Shown: one piece after another, positions 1-7,700 of the stretch | Numbering within the stretch: position 1 is the stretch's first letter | How the letters are laid out: every line of letters starts with the position of its first letter | Source: Anaerolineae bacterium | GTDB lineage: Bacteria; Chloroflexota; Anaerolineae; Anaerolineales; Villigracilaceae | Length of the DNA: 64,000 bases | Assembly: GCA_017303735.1 (NCBI GenBank) | Contig: JAFLCF010000002.1 | Coordinates: 1 to 64,000, forward strand | Direction of reading: 5' to 3' | The notes under the pieces: model-generated | What the model was told of the DNA's origin: nothing | The model's database searches: none | The model's input: the letters and a program-made list of their open reading frames with translations, nothing else | Position numbers and translations under genes: made by a program

Positions 1-2
1 GG

Positions 3-416
3 AAAGCCGGTATGATCGCCAACGGACGCGGACATATCCGCACGATTTCACAACTGATCCCGCGTCCATCGGTTATTCGGCTGGAAACGCAAATTCACAG
101 ACCGCGCCCGCGCGTCAAATTAACGCGTCGTGAACTTTTCCGTCGTGACAATTATACCTGCCAGTATTGCGGCAAGCGCGAGAGCAGCCTGACGGTCGAT
201 CATGTCATTCCACGCCATATGGGCGGCAGGCATACCTGGACGAATCTAGTAACGGCTTGTTCCACTTGTAATCATCGCAAGGGCGGGCGCAAAGTGGAAG
301 AGGCGCACATGCATCTTTTACACGTTCCCAAGGAACCACCCGCCGATGCCTCCTATATTTTCGGAAAGCATCTAAACGAAAATCAGGAATGGGAACCGTA
401 TGTCTCTGGCTGGTAA
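3..416 (+). CDS. HNH endonuclease, 5' truncated by window edge
   Basis: The frame is open to the left edge, so the true start lies outside the window; the first internal ATG (position 12) falls inside a conserved part of the family. Visible are the zinc-binding CQYC and CSTC pairs and the HNH residues: His in TVDHVIPR, Asn in WTNLV and His in NHRKGGR. The family cleaves DNA, and free-standing members of this type are common housekeeping or phage-like proteins of unknown target. The upstream PRPSVIRL segment is typical of the 160-190 residue bacterial HNH proteins, so 40 or more residues are probably missing. A terminator follows directly. Function beyond nuclease is not inferable. Confidence 0.85.
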   Translation, partial: KAGMIANGRGHIRTISQLIPRPSVIRLETQIHRPRPRVKLTRRELFRRDNYTCQYCGKRESSLTVDHVIPRHMGGRHTWTNLVTACSTCNHRKGGRKVEEAHMHLLHVPKEPPADASYIFGKHLNENQEWEPYVSGW

Positions 417-420
417 ATTG

Positions 421-449
421 AAATCCCCTCGTTGTGAGGGGATTTTTTA
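421..449 (+). terminator. intrinsic terminator of the HNH gene
   Basis: A ten-base stem (AAATCCCCTC / GAGGGGATTT) with a short GTTGT loop is followed by further T residues, five bases after the HNH stop codon. Confidence 0.85.
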
Positions 450-468
450 TACCATATACAAAATAGGA

Positions 469-1902
469 TCATTTAGTCAATACTTGTGCCAAGAGCAACG
501 GCGTGACATAGGCTTCAACAACCGCAGCGACGGCAAGCAGCGGCACCACCACGCCTAAAAATATCTTTGCCCAATCTGCCATCAACTCAATGATCACCTC
601 CCCCATCGATTTGCCCGTCTGTGGTGTGACCAGCGCCGCGCCGATGTAAAGTACCACGGCGCTCCCGATCAATAAAGCGGGCAACTCAAAAATCCCATGC
701 GGCAGAACCCCTGCAAGGAAAATTGGGAGCGGTGAGACGCCCAGCAGTTCAAGCAACCCATACACGCCTCCGATCAGGGAGATATTCACCATATAAAGTA
801 AAACACCCAAGACGCTGAATGACACCAACCCAGCCAGAAAGATGATGGCTATGGCACGGGTATTATTGAAAAATAAAAAGGGGGCATTCAGTTGTTCACT
901 GATGCTGGATATGTCGGGGATGCCTTCAAGATTTTCCTCAAGCCTTGCCAGATTTTCAGGGGAGGTCTTTGAGATCGCGTCTGCCCCATTCGTCATGATC
1001 CAATCGTAGCTCATATACATGCTGACAAATGCTACAAGAACCATCAACCCCATGGCAGGCAATGCCCGGCGCAACGAGGCTCGCAGCACACGCGCGTACC
1101 AATCATAGAGAGAGTCAGCTCCGCCTCTAAAGTTTGACCAGAAAGCGCGCATCATCCATTTAAAATTGAGGGCATCGATCTCACGTCCCAACAAGTATTC
1201 ACGCTCGAAGTGTGCGATCCCCACACGGATCAAAAGCAGGGAGATGATCAACACGCCTGCAATCGCAAACCACAAAACCGTATCATTTCCCCAAAACAAC
1301 ATCACCGCCTCGCCCTGCATCAGAATCGCAACCGGAATGACGATAAACGAAGCCAGCAAATTCGCAGCCTTCACCGAGGTCGATTGAACCGAGATCACAA
1401 TGGCAGCACTGACCATCAGCAACGCGTGTGAACTGGTCAAGAGAAACAATTGCACCATGACCGAAGGCTCGGGGATTTTCAACCCTTGATCGATGATCAT
1501 GATCAAATACAAGCCGATGGAAATATAACTGGCAATCAACGGTGTGATTGCGCCAACCAGCAACTTGCCAAAATACAATTGCCAGTCATCAAATGGGGCT
1601 GTCAGAAGCGGCTCGATCGTACCGCGTTCTTTTTCGCCCACAAAAGATTCCAATGCCACGACCAAAGAGACTGTGAGCGGAAAGAAGCCAATGATCATGA
1701 TCGAAAATGGCACCAACCCATCCAAGATCAGGTTGGCATCAAACTGATTCAAAAAATTGACGGTCTGTTTTGCAAACTCATTCATCAAGAATGGGAAGCA
1801 CAGTGTCAGGATCGCCATTGGAGCCAGCACACGCCAATCACGGAATTGGTCACGCAATTCACGCTGCGCCACAAGCCAGACCGGACGTAATTTATTGAAC
1901 AT
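469..1902 (-). CDS. ABC-2 type exporter permease fused to a SpoIIM-like domain
   Basis: A 477-residue polytopic membrane protein. The first ~235 residues are an ABC-2/NatB-type permease: an N-terminal helix, a large loop, then a five-helix block containing VGEKERGTIEPLLTAP, the conserved cytoplasmic element of this family. Residues ~275-477 are a second membrane block with PHGIFELPALLIG, the signature of the Stage II sporulation protein M (DUF95) family. It forms an operon with the ATPase gene upstream (11 bp overlap), so the pair should be an exporter of unknown substrate. An AAAGGAAAAG ribosome site precedes the ATG. The fusion is unusual and may couple transport to a SpoIIM-type membrane partner. 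Confidence 0.85.
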   Translation of the reverse strand: MFNKLRPVWLVAQRELRDQFRDWRVLAPMAILTLCFPFLMNEFAKQTVNFLNQFDANLILDGLVPFSIMIIGFFPLTVSLVVALESFVGEKERGTIEPLLTAPFDDWQLYFGKLLVGAITPLIASYISIGLYLIMIIDQGLKIPEPSVMVQLFLLTSSHALLMVSAAIVISVQSTSVKAANLLASFIVIPVAILMQGEAVMLFWGNDTVLWFAIAGVLIISLLLIRVGIAHFEREYLLGREIDALNFKWMMRAFWSNFRGGADSLYDWYARVLRASLRRALPAMGLMVLVAFVSMYMSYDWIMTNGADAISKTSPENLARLEENLEGIPDISSISEQLNAPFLFFNNTRAIAIIFLAGLVSFSVLGVLLYMVNISLIGGVYGLLELLGVSPLPIFLAGVLPHGIFELPALLIGSAVVLYIGAALVTPQTGKSMGEVIIELMADWAKIFLGVVVPLLAVAAVVEAYVTPLLLAQVLTK

Positions 1903-2827
1903 ATTCTTTTCCTTTTGCCGCTGCCATAACTTTTAGATACACCTGCTCCAACGTCCGCATCTCTTCTTGAAATGCGACAACAGGAATTGACATCGACGTC
2001 AACTTTTTTAACAACTGCGGATTTGAAACCTCCGGCGCCTCCACGCGGACCTTCAAACTGGTCGCTGTTTTCTCAAGCAGTTCCATCCCGTTGGGAAGTT
2101 CCAAACCATCCACAGTGCTTGCCTCGGCGAATCGAATGGAATATTCAGGCGCGCCCAACACATTTCGTTTCAATTCTTCAAGAGTTCCCTGAATCAAGAT
2201 CTTGCCGCGATAAATAATGGCGATCTTATCTGCCAGCAATTCCACTTCGGTAAGGTTGTGTGAACACAACATGATCGTCCGCTGGGTCGATTTGAGCCGT
2301 GAGATCTCATCCCTCACGAGCCGTGCAGATTCAGGGTCCATGGCAGAGGTGGGCTCATCGAGCAAAAGCACACTCGGTTCGTGCATCATGGCGCGTGCAA
2401 GTGCCAGCTTTTGGCGCATTCCTTTTGAATATTCGCCAATGCGGCGTTTGGCAGCTTCGGTCAAGCCAAAGTATTCGAGCAAGTCATTCGTACGTGTTTT
2501 TCGAAGAGCAGGTGCTAGGTTGTAGACTTTGCCAAAGAAATCCATATATTCCAGGGCGGTCATACGCATGTACAAACCGTGATGTTCTGTCAGCACTCCC
2601 ACCGATGAGCGAACATCATGTCCATTTTTCGCGACATCAAACCCAGCTACCCGGGCAGATCCGCGGGTTGGTTGCAGCAACGCCGTTAACATGCGGACGG
2701 TGGTCGTCTTGCCTGCACCGTTCTGCCCCAAAAGCGCCAATATCTGCCCAGAGCCGACAGAAAGGTTGACGCCATCTACAGCCACAAAATCATTAAACTG
2801 TTTACTTAGATCATTGGTTTCAATCAT
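1892..2827 (-). CDS. ABC transporter ATP-binding protein
   Basis: The ATPase partner of the following permease. Walker A is GQNGAGKTT, the signature region is YSKGMRQKLALARAM, Walker B is VLLLDEPTSAMDP and the switch His lies in LCSHNL. About 310 residues, including the C-terminal ~90-residue extension usual in NatA/CcmA-like ATPases. The ATG at 2827 is preferred over one nine codons earlier because AAAGGA lies directly before it. It overlaps the permease by 11 bp, implying coupled translation. Energises export; the substrate cannot be told. Confidence 0.92.
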   Translation of the reverse strand: MIETNDLSKQFNDFVAVDGVNLSVGSGQILALLGQNGAGKTTTVRMLTALLQPTRGSARVAGFDVAKNGHDVRSSVGVLTEHHGLYMRMTALEYMDFFGKVYNLAPALRKTRTNDLLEYFGLTEAAKRRIGEYSKGMRQKLALARAMMHEPSVLLLDEPTSAMDPESARLVRDEISRLKSTQRTIMLCSHNLTEVELLADKIAIIYRGKILIQGTLEELKRNVLGAPEYSIRFAEASTVDGLELPNGMELLEKTATSLKVRVEAPEVSNPQLLKKLTSMSIPVVAFQEEMRTLEQVYLKVMAAAKGKEYVQ

Positions 2828-2875
2828 GGTTTTTCCTTTATTCAGTAGACCCACCGATTGTATTAACGAACGGTT

Positions 2876-2901
2876 GAACTTCCATACATGGATGGAAGTT
2901 C
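2876..2901. promoter_or_regulatory. perfect inverted repeat ahead of the ABC exporter operon
   Basis: GAACTTCCAT-N6-ATGGAAGTTC lies about 50 bp upstream of the ATPase start. A TACAAT -10-like hexamer on the minus strand (2857-2862) would place the -35 region inside the repeat, consistent with an operator for a dimeric regulator. There is no T tract, so a terminator for lgt is less likely. Confidence 0.45.
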
Positions 2902-2981
2902 GATGTGATCTACTTTGATTACTAGAAAAAGGCTATTTCCATTTTATTACCCATCCCCCATCGAGTTCCCTCTCAAACCCC

Positions 2982-3779
2982 TTACAAAACTGGTGCAAGG
3001 CGGCGACGAGCAAAAACTCCGGCGGCAAAGATAAAAAGCAATCCAAAAAACAACTGGTTCACATTTATATTGTTTACAATCGCCACGTCAAGGCGCAGGG
3101 ATTCAAGCAAAAAACGGACAAGGGAGTAATATGCAAGATAAACCAGGAATAATTCTCCGGTCTTTAGCTGTTCAGCAAATCTGCCACGGGCAAGCCACAG
3201 CAATAAAACCACACCAAGCAGAGCCAGCAATGCTTCATAGGCGAATAACGGATGATAGAGCTCAAATTGCTCATATCCTTTTAATCGGTGATCTGGTTGG
3301 ATGAAAATTGCCCAAGGTACATTCGTCGGCACGCCATATAACTCTTGGTTGAAGTAATTTCCAATCCGACCAATGGATTGAGCCATTAAGAGTCCGGGGG
3401 CGAGAACATCGGTTAATTCCCAGAAGGGAAGTTCCATTTTACGAGCAGCAAACCATAAGCCGATCAGTCCGCCGAGGATCGCGCCAGGGATGCCGAAACC
3501 GCCGACCCAGAACGCAAGAATATCCAACGGGTTGGAAAGATAATGCGAGGTGGTCAGACCCAGCTGAACGGAGGAAAGAGGCGGGGTGAACACATGCCAA
3601 AGCCGGGCGCCCAGCCATCCTCCCAGCGTCACCGGCACGAAGAGATAATAAATGATCTCAGGGTCGTGAAAACGGCGTCTGGATTCAAGTGCAGCTAATA
3701 AAGCGCCGACCGAAATTCCAAAAGCGATCAGCAACCCATTCCAGCGCAACAGAATGGGACCGAGTGTAATGCCGTCCAT
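2982..3779 (-). CDS. lgt: prolipoprotein diacylglyceryl transferase
   Basis: Transfers diacylglycerol from phosphatidylglycerol to the lipobox cysteine of prolipoproteins in the cytoplasmic membrane. At 265 residues it has the usual length, with about seven membrane helices and the Lgt signature GRIGNYFNQELYG around residues 135-150. The GGFGIPGAILGG segment replaces the HGG form found in enterobacterial Lgt, as in several other phyla. Its ATG overlaps the stop of the phosphatidyltransferase gene (TAATG), so the enzyme is translated with one that builds its lipid donor pathway. Confidence 0.92.
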   Translation of the reverse strand: MDGITLGPILLRWNGLLIAFGISVGALLAALESRRRFHDPEIIYYLFVPVTLGGWLGARLWHVFTPPLSSVQLGLTTSHYLSNPLDILAFWVGGFGIPGAILGGLIGLWFAARKMELPFWELTDVLAPGLLMAQSIGRIGNYFNQELYGVPTNVPWAIFIQPDHRLKGYEQFELYHPLFAYEALLALLGVVLLLWLARGRFAEQLKTGELFLVYLAYYSLVRFLLESLRLDVAIVNNINVNQLFFGLLFIFAAGVFARRRLAPVL

Positions 3780-4411
3780 TAGGATGCTTTTTCCTTTTCT
3801 TTGCGGCTTTGGATAATACGTTCACGTCCCTGCCCACGGACGTGGAGAATGCGTTGATAGGCAGTGATATTTGCCAGTACGGCAATAATGGAAACTGCAA
3901 GGAAAGGTTGGTTGAAAACAAGCAGGGGAATCAAAACGATGTATCGCTCAAGACGGGTGAGGATACCGACCTTCGCTGTAAAGCCCAACCCTTCGGCTCG
4001 GGCTTTGACATACGAAACCAAAACAGACCCCGCCGCAGCAATGAAGGAAACCACCACACCGGGATAATCGCTTTGAGTCAAAAAGTAATACAAGAGCCCG
4101 CCAAAAGTGACCAACTCTGCATACCGATCACTGACCGAATCTACGAAGGCGCCAAAATCACTGGGCTCGCCGCGCAAACGCGCCATGGTGCCATCGAAGG
4201 CATCTACAAGCACGGAAGCCAGCAGAACGAATGCGCCGGTGGTCATGTGTCCCTGGGCAATGACGTATGCTCCAACCGTGGTGCCAGCCAAACCAAGTAA
4301 CGTGATGGTATTCGGTGAAAGACCCAGCCGATTCAGGAAGTTGCCAATTGGGTCGAGGATGCCTTTGAAAATAATTCTTGCCCGGTCTGAGAATGTCTGT
4401 TTTGAGGTCAT
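3779..4411 (-). CDS. CDP-alcohol phosphatidyltransferase
   Basis: A membrane enzyme of phospholipid synthesis that exchanges CMP on CDP-diacylglycerol for an alcohol. It contains the full catalytic motif DG-x2-AR-x8-G-x3-D-x3-D, starting at DGTMAR around residue 70, and about five membrane helices in 210 residues. The product could be phosphatidylglycerol phosphate or a phosphatidylinositol-type phosphate; sequence alone does not decide this. Overlap with lgt and position after ftsK suggest one envelope-related operon (S1 protein, ftsK, this gene, lgt). Confidence 0.88.
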   Translation of the reverse strand: MTSKQTFSDRARIIFKGILDPIGNFLNRLGLSPNTITLLGLAGTTVGAYVIAQGHMTTGAFVLLASVLVDAFDGTMARLRGEPSDFGAFVDSVSDRYAELVTFGGLLYYFLTQSDYPGVVVSFIAAAGSVLVSYVKARAEGLGFTAKVGILTRLERYIVLIPLLVFNQPFLAVSIIAVLANITAYQRILHVRGQGRERIIQSRKEKEKAS

Positions 4412-4432
4412 GATCGAGTGGAGTTTCCTGAG

Positions 4433-6631
4433 TTATTTGATCTCATCGTTCAATTCATCTTCATCATTTACAAGGACTTCGCGCTCCCTGCCGCCGCCTT
4501 GAGATGGACCGACGACGCCCATTTCTTCCAACTGGTCGAGCAGGCGTGCGGCACGCGGATACCCAATTCGCAGGCGGCGTTGTAACATGGAAGCCGAAGC
4601 GCGCTGCTGCTGGCGGACGATGGAAATGGCTTGTTCCACCAAACCATCATCTTCATTTTCATCGGGTTCTTTCAACAGCATTTCCCACGGCGGTACTTCA
4701 ACAGCGTCACTATCCCAATTCTTTTGCCAGTAGGAAATGAGGCGCTCGATCTCCATATCGGTGATCATCACCCCTTGTGCGCGGACGGGATTGCCAACTT
4801 CAGGGTTGAGGAAGAGCATGTCACCACGCCCCAACAGGGATTCTGCGCCGGTGTAATCAAGAATAACGCGGCTATCTGTGCCAGATGCAACGGCAAAAGC
4901 AAGACGAGCCGGGAAGTTGGCTTTGATGAGACCCGTAACCACATCGGTAGATGGACGCTGAGTTGCAACCACAAGATGAATACCCGTGGCGCGCGCCATC
5001 TGTGCAAGGCGGACAAGGTTGTGCTCGGTCTGATCAGGGGCAGACATCATCAAATCGGCGAGTTCGTCGATCAATACAACGATGCGCGGAAGGGGTTGTC
5101 CGTCGGCGGAGCGGGAGACTTTCTTATTGTAGGAATTCAGATCGCGGGCATGCATGGCTTCGAGCAGGCGGTAGCGATGTTCCATTTCGACCACCACCCA
5201 ACGCAAGACACCCAGAATACGGTCGAGATTCGTTTCAACTTTTCCATACAGATGTGGCAAGCCATTGAAGCGGATCAGCTCGACCATTTTCGAGTCGATC
5301 ATCACCATGCGAAGTTCTTCGGGGGTGTTGTTCATGGCAAGACATGCCGCAATGGACGTAATACAAACCGACTTACCAGAGCCTGTAGAACCTGCGATCA
5401 ATAAGTGCGGCATACGGGCAAGGTCGGCGTTGAGCGGGTTGCCAGAAACATCGCGTCCCAAGGCAACAGCCAAAGGTGCGCCAACTTTATAGAAGGCATC
5501 ACTCTCCAACAACGCCCGCATACGGACGACGGAACTGCTTATATTGGGCACTTCGATGCCGACGTAAGGCTTGCCGGGAACCGGCGCTTCGATACGCAGA
5601 CGTTGAGCAGAAAGCGCCAACGCAATATCTTTCTCAAGGGAGGCGATCTGCGCAACACGCACCTTCATCTGTTGCGCATCTTCTTCTTCGTTCCCTTTTT
5701 TGATGAAACCCGGTTGGACGGCGAACTGCGTCACCGACGGACCAACGCGATATCCGATGACTGTGGCAGGAATGCCAAACTCAGACAGGGTCTTCATGAC
5801 CAGCCCGGCGGTTTGGTTAATGGTGCGTTCATCAGCACGGACGGTTGAATCACCCATCAAAATGCTGAGTGGCGGAAGGTCTTCTCCGCGTGGGGGCGGC
5901 TTAAGCGTCTTCTCTGGTTTCTTTTCAGCGGATTTCAATTGGGTGCGGAATTCAGGCGGAAGAGGTTGTGAACGTTTTTTCGGTGCAGCAGGTTTGACAG
6001 CTTGTTGCTCAACTTCGGCTGCAAGCTTCTCTTCAGGCATAGGCATCGAGACGATCACCGGCGCTTCATCACCTGCGATCTTCGTCAGCCAGGCTTCAAG
6101 TTTTGCCCAAAGCCCAAAGCCTGTTGCCACAGCTAATGCCCAAAGCAGGAACAAGACGAGAGAGCCGACAAGGCTGCCCATCATCTGCCATAACAAACGG
6201 ACGAGTCCCCAACCCAGGCGCCCACCATCCATGCCAGACTCGGCTCGGAAGAGGTCATTGCCCGAGAAAACAGCAAGCAAGCCGAGGGTTAAGAGAGCGG
6301 CGAGTTGAAGGGCAAGGATTTTCCCCCAGTGGACTGGAGTCCGTTCGCGTTGGAGTAGAGAGAATCCAAGATAGGCAATACCGGTCAGGATCAGGATGCT
6401 TCCCCAACCGAACCAGGTGCGCAGAATGCTGGCAATGGGAGTCAGGATGACGCCATCGGTCCAATTCCACAAGGCAAGAAATGCCATGAAGGCAAAAGCG
6501 ATCAAGGCAACGCCGGCGGCATCACGAAGAAAGCGCCCGAATTGGTTATAGAAACGAGCCAGGCGTTCTAGCCAGTCGTTGCGGGGAGTGAACTCTTCCT
6601 GCTGGAAACGCCGGAGGTGGGGGTCGGTCAT
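4433..6631 (-). CDS. ftsK: FtsK/SpoIIIE-family DNA translocase
   Basis: A 732-residue septal DNA pump. Four membrane helices occupy residues ~35-165. A charged Pro/Lys linker follows, then the alpha/beta motor with Walker A GSTGSGKS, Walker B VVLIDELADLMM and the ARATGIHLVVATQRPS segment. The C-terminal ~65 residues form the winged-helix gamma domain (ASMLQRRLRIGYPRAARLLD) that reads polar chromosome sequences. Together these move chromosome ends through the closing septum for dimer resolution. It lies three bases after the S1-domain gene and 21 bases before the phosphatidyltransferase gene. Confidence 0.95.
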   Translation of the reverse strand: MTDPHLRRFQQEEFTPRNDWLERLARFYNQFGRFLRDAAGVALIAFAFMAFLALWNWTDGVILTPIASILRTWFGWGSILILTGIAYLGFSLLQRERTPVHWGKILALQLAALLTLGLLAVFSGNDLFRAESGMDGGRLGWGLVRLLWQMMGSLVGSLVLFLLWALAVATGFGLWAKLEAWLTKIAGDEAPVIVSMPMPEEKLAAEVEQQAVKPAAPKKRSQPLPPEFRTQLKSAEKKPEKTLKPPPRGEDLPPLSILMGDSTVRADERTINQTAGLVMKTLSEFGIPATVIGYRVGPSVTQFAVQPGFIKKGNEEEDAQQMKVRVAQIASLEKDIALALSAQRLRIEAPVPGKPYVGIEVPNISSSVVRMRALLESDAFYKVGAPLAVALGRDVSGNPLNADLARMPHLLIAGSTGSGKSVCITSIAACLAMNNTPEELRMVMIDSKMVELIRFNGLPHLYGKVETNLDRILGVLRWVVVEMEHRYRLLEAMHARDLNSYNKKVSRSADGQPLPRIVVLIDELADLMMSAPDQTEHNLVRLAQMARATGIHLVVATQRPSTDVVTGLIKANFPARLAFAVASGTDSRVILDYTGAESLLGRGDMLFLNPEVGNPVRAQGVMITDMEIERLISYWQKNWDSDAVEVPPWEMLLKEPDENEDDGLVEQAISIVRQQQRASASMLQRRLRIGYPRAARLLDQLEEMGVVGPSQGGGREREVLVNDEDELNDEIK

Positions 6632-6634
6632 TGC

Positions 6635-7603
6635 CTAGTCTAACCTCATACTAAACCCAAGGCGGTGATGCGCTGGGTCGAGGTGTAATACACGAACTTG
6701 AATGGACTGCCCTTCAGAAAGAATATCTTTAAGAAGCACCCCTTCAGCATGAGGAATCTCGGAAGAATGAACCAAGCCTTCCACACCAAATACATCGAGG
6801 CGGGCAAAGACACCATAGGAGAGCACGCTGGAGATCGTTGCGGCATGAATGGAATTGATCGGAAATTCACTGGCAGCATTCGTCCACGGATTGGGCATCA
6901 GGCGTTTCATGCTCAAAGCAACCCGGCAGCGTTCGGGGGCAAGATCTAGAACCTGCACATCGATGGAGCCTCCAAGCTTTACGAATTGCGACGGGTGCGT
7001 AACACGCCCCCAGGATAATTCAGAAATATGCACGAGCCCTTCCACGCCGCCGAGGTCAACGAATACACCAAAGTCTGTGATGTTGGTCACCGTGCCACAC
7101 ACAGATTGACCCGCATGTAATGAATGGAACAGTTCGGCACGCTTGCCAGGCTCACTTTGTGCTGCGCGTTCCGAAAAGACCACACGACCATCTTCCGGCA
7201 CGCACTCAATGACCTTTAAGTGCAGGGTACGCCCAATATAGGGTTCAAGGTCTTGAATACGGTTAAGGTTCTCTTTACCAGCCAGGTCTACCAAATGAGA
7301 GTGCGGAACAAAACCAAACAATCCGTTCCCTTCCACCAACAAGCCGCCGCGGTTTTGCCCGGTCACGGTCAGGTCAATGATACGGTCATTCATATATAGG
7401 TCTTTGACATGCGTCCAATTGACCGCAGGCTGTGAGGTTTCACTCTCTTGCGCCGCCGCCTCCCGCTTAACCTCGGGCTTGGGCGCTACCACACGATGGG
7501 TCGGTGAGTGCCGGCTTTCCTCCGCCAACACAGAATCCCACCAGCCCTCATCCAGAACTGGAGCCGATCGATCATTTTTTCCTTTTCCATTTGCATCCGT
7601 CAT
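6635..7603 (-). CDS. S1 RNA-binding domain protein (ribosomal S1-like)
   Basis: Three S1 OB-fold repeats: one degenerate at ~65-145, then two clear ones containing TDFGVFVDLGGVEGLVHISEL and SYGVFARLDVFGVEGLVHSS. Such proteins bind mRNA, as in ribosomal protein S1 or its short homologues. At ~322 residues it has fewer repeats than Escherichia coli S1. The start at 7603 is chosen because AAAAAGGAGAATGTT stands before it; an in-frame ATG 30 codons earlier lacks support. It is the first gene of the run leading to ftsK. An acidic, charged N-terminal tail of ~60 residues precedes the domains. Confidence 0.85.
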   Translation of the reverse strand: MTDANGKGKNDRSAPVLDEGWWDSVLAEESRHSPTHRVVAPKPEVKREAAAQESETSQPAVNWTHVKDLYMNDRIIDLTVTGQNRGGLLVEGNGLFGFVPHSHLVDLAGKENLNRIQDLEPYIGRTLHLKVIECVPEDGRVVFSERAAQSEPGKRAELFHSLHAGQSVCGTVTNITDFGVFVDLGGVEGLVHISELSWGRVTHPSQFVKLGGSIDVQVLDLAPERCRVALSMKRLMPNPWTNAASEFPINSIHAATISSVLSYGVFARLDVFGVEGLVHSSEIPHAEGVLLKDILSEGQSIQVRVLHLDPAHHRLGFSMRLD

Positions 7604-7700
7604 AACATTCTCCTTTTTAAATCGCCGCACCCATGATCTTGGCGCGCCCTCCACAAAATTTGCGCGAAAGACCATTCGACGTGTGTCTTCCAATAAAGGA

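Noticed and set aside
12..14. ATG at position 12 as the start of the HNH gene
   Set aside because: The frame is open to the window edge and the family has a longer conserved N terminus.
4631..5404. 257-codon open frame opposite ftsK
   Set aside because: Antisense to the motor domain with biased composition; the ftsK frame is unmistakable.
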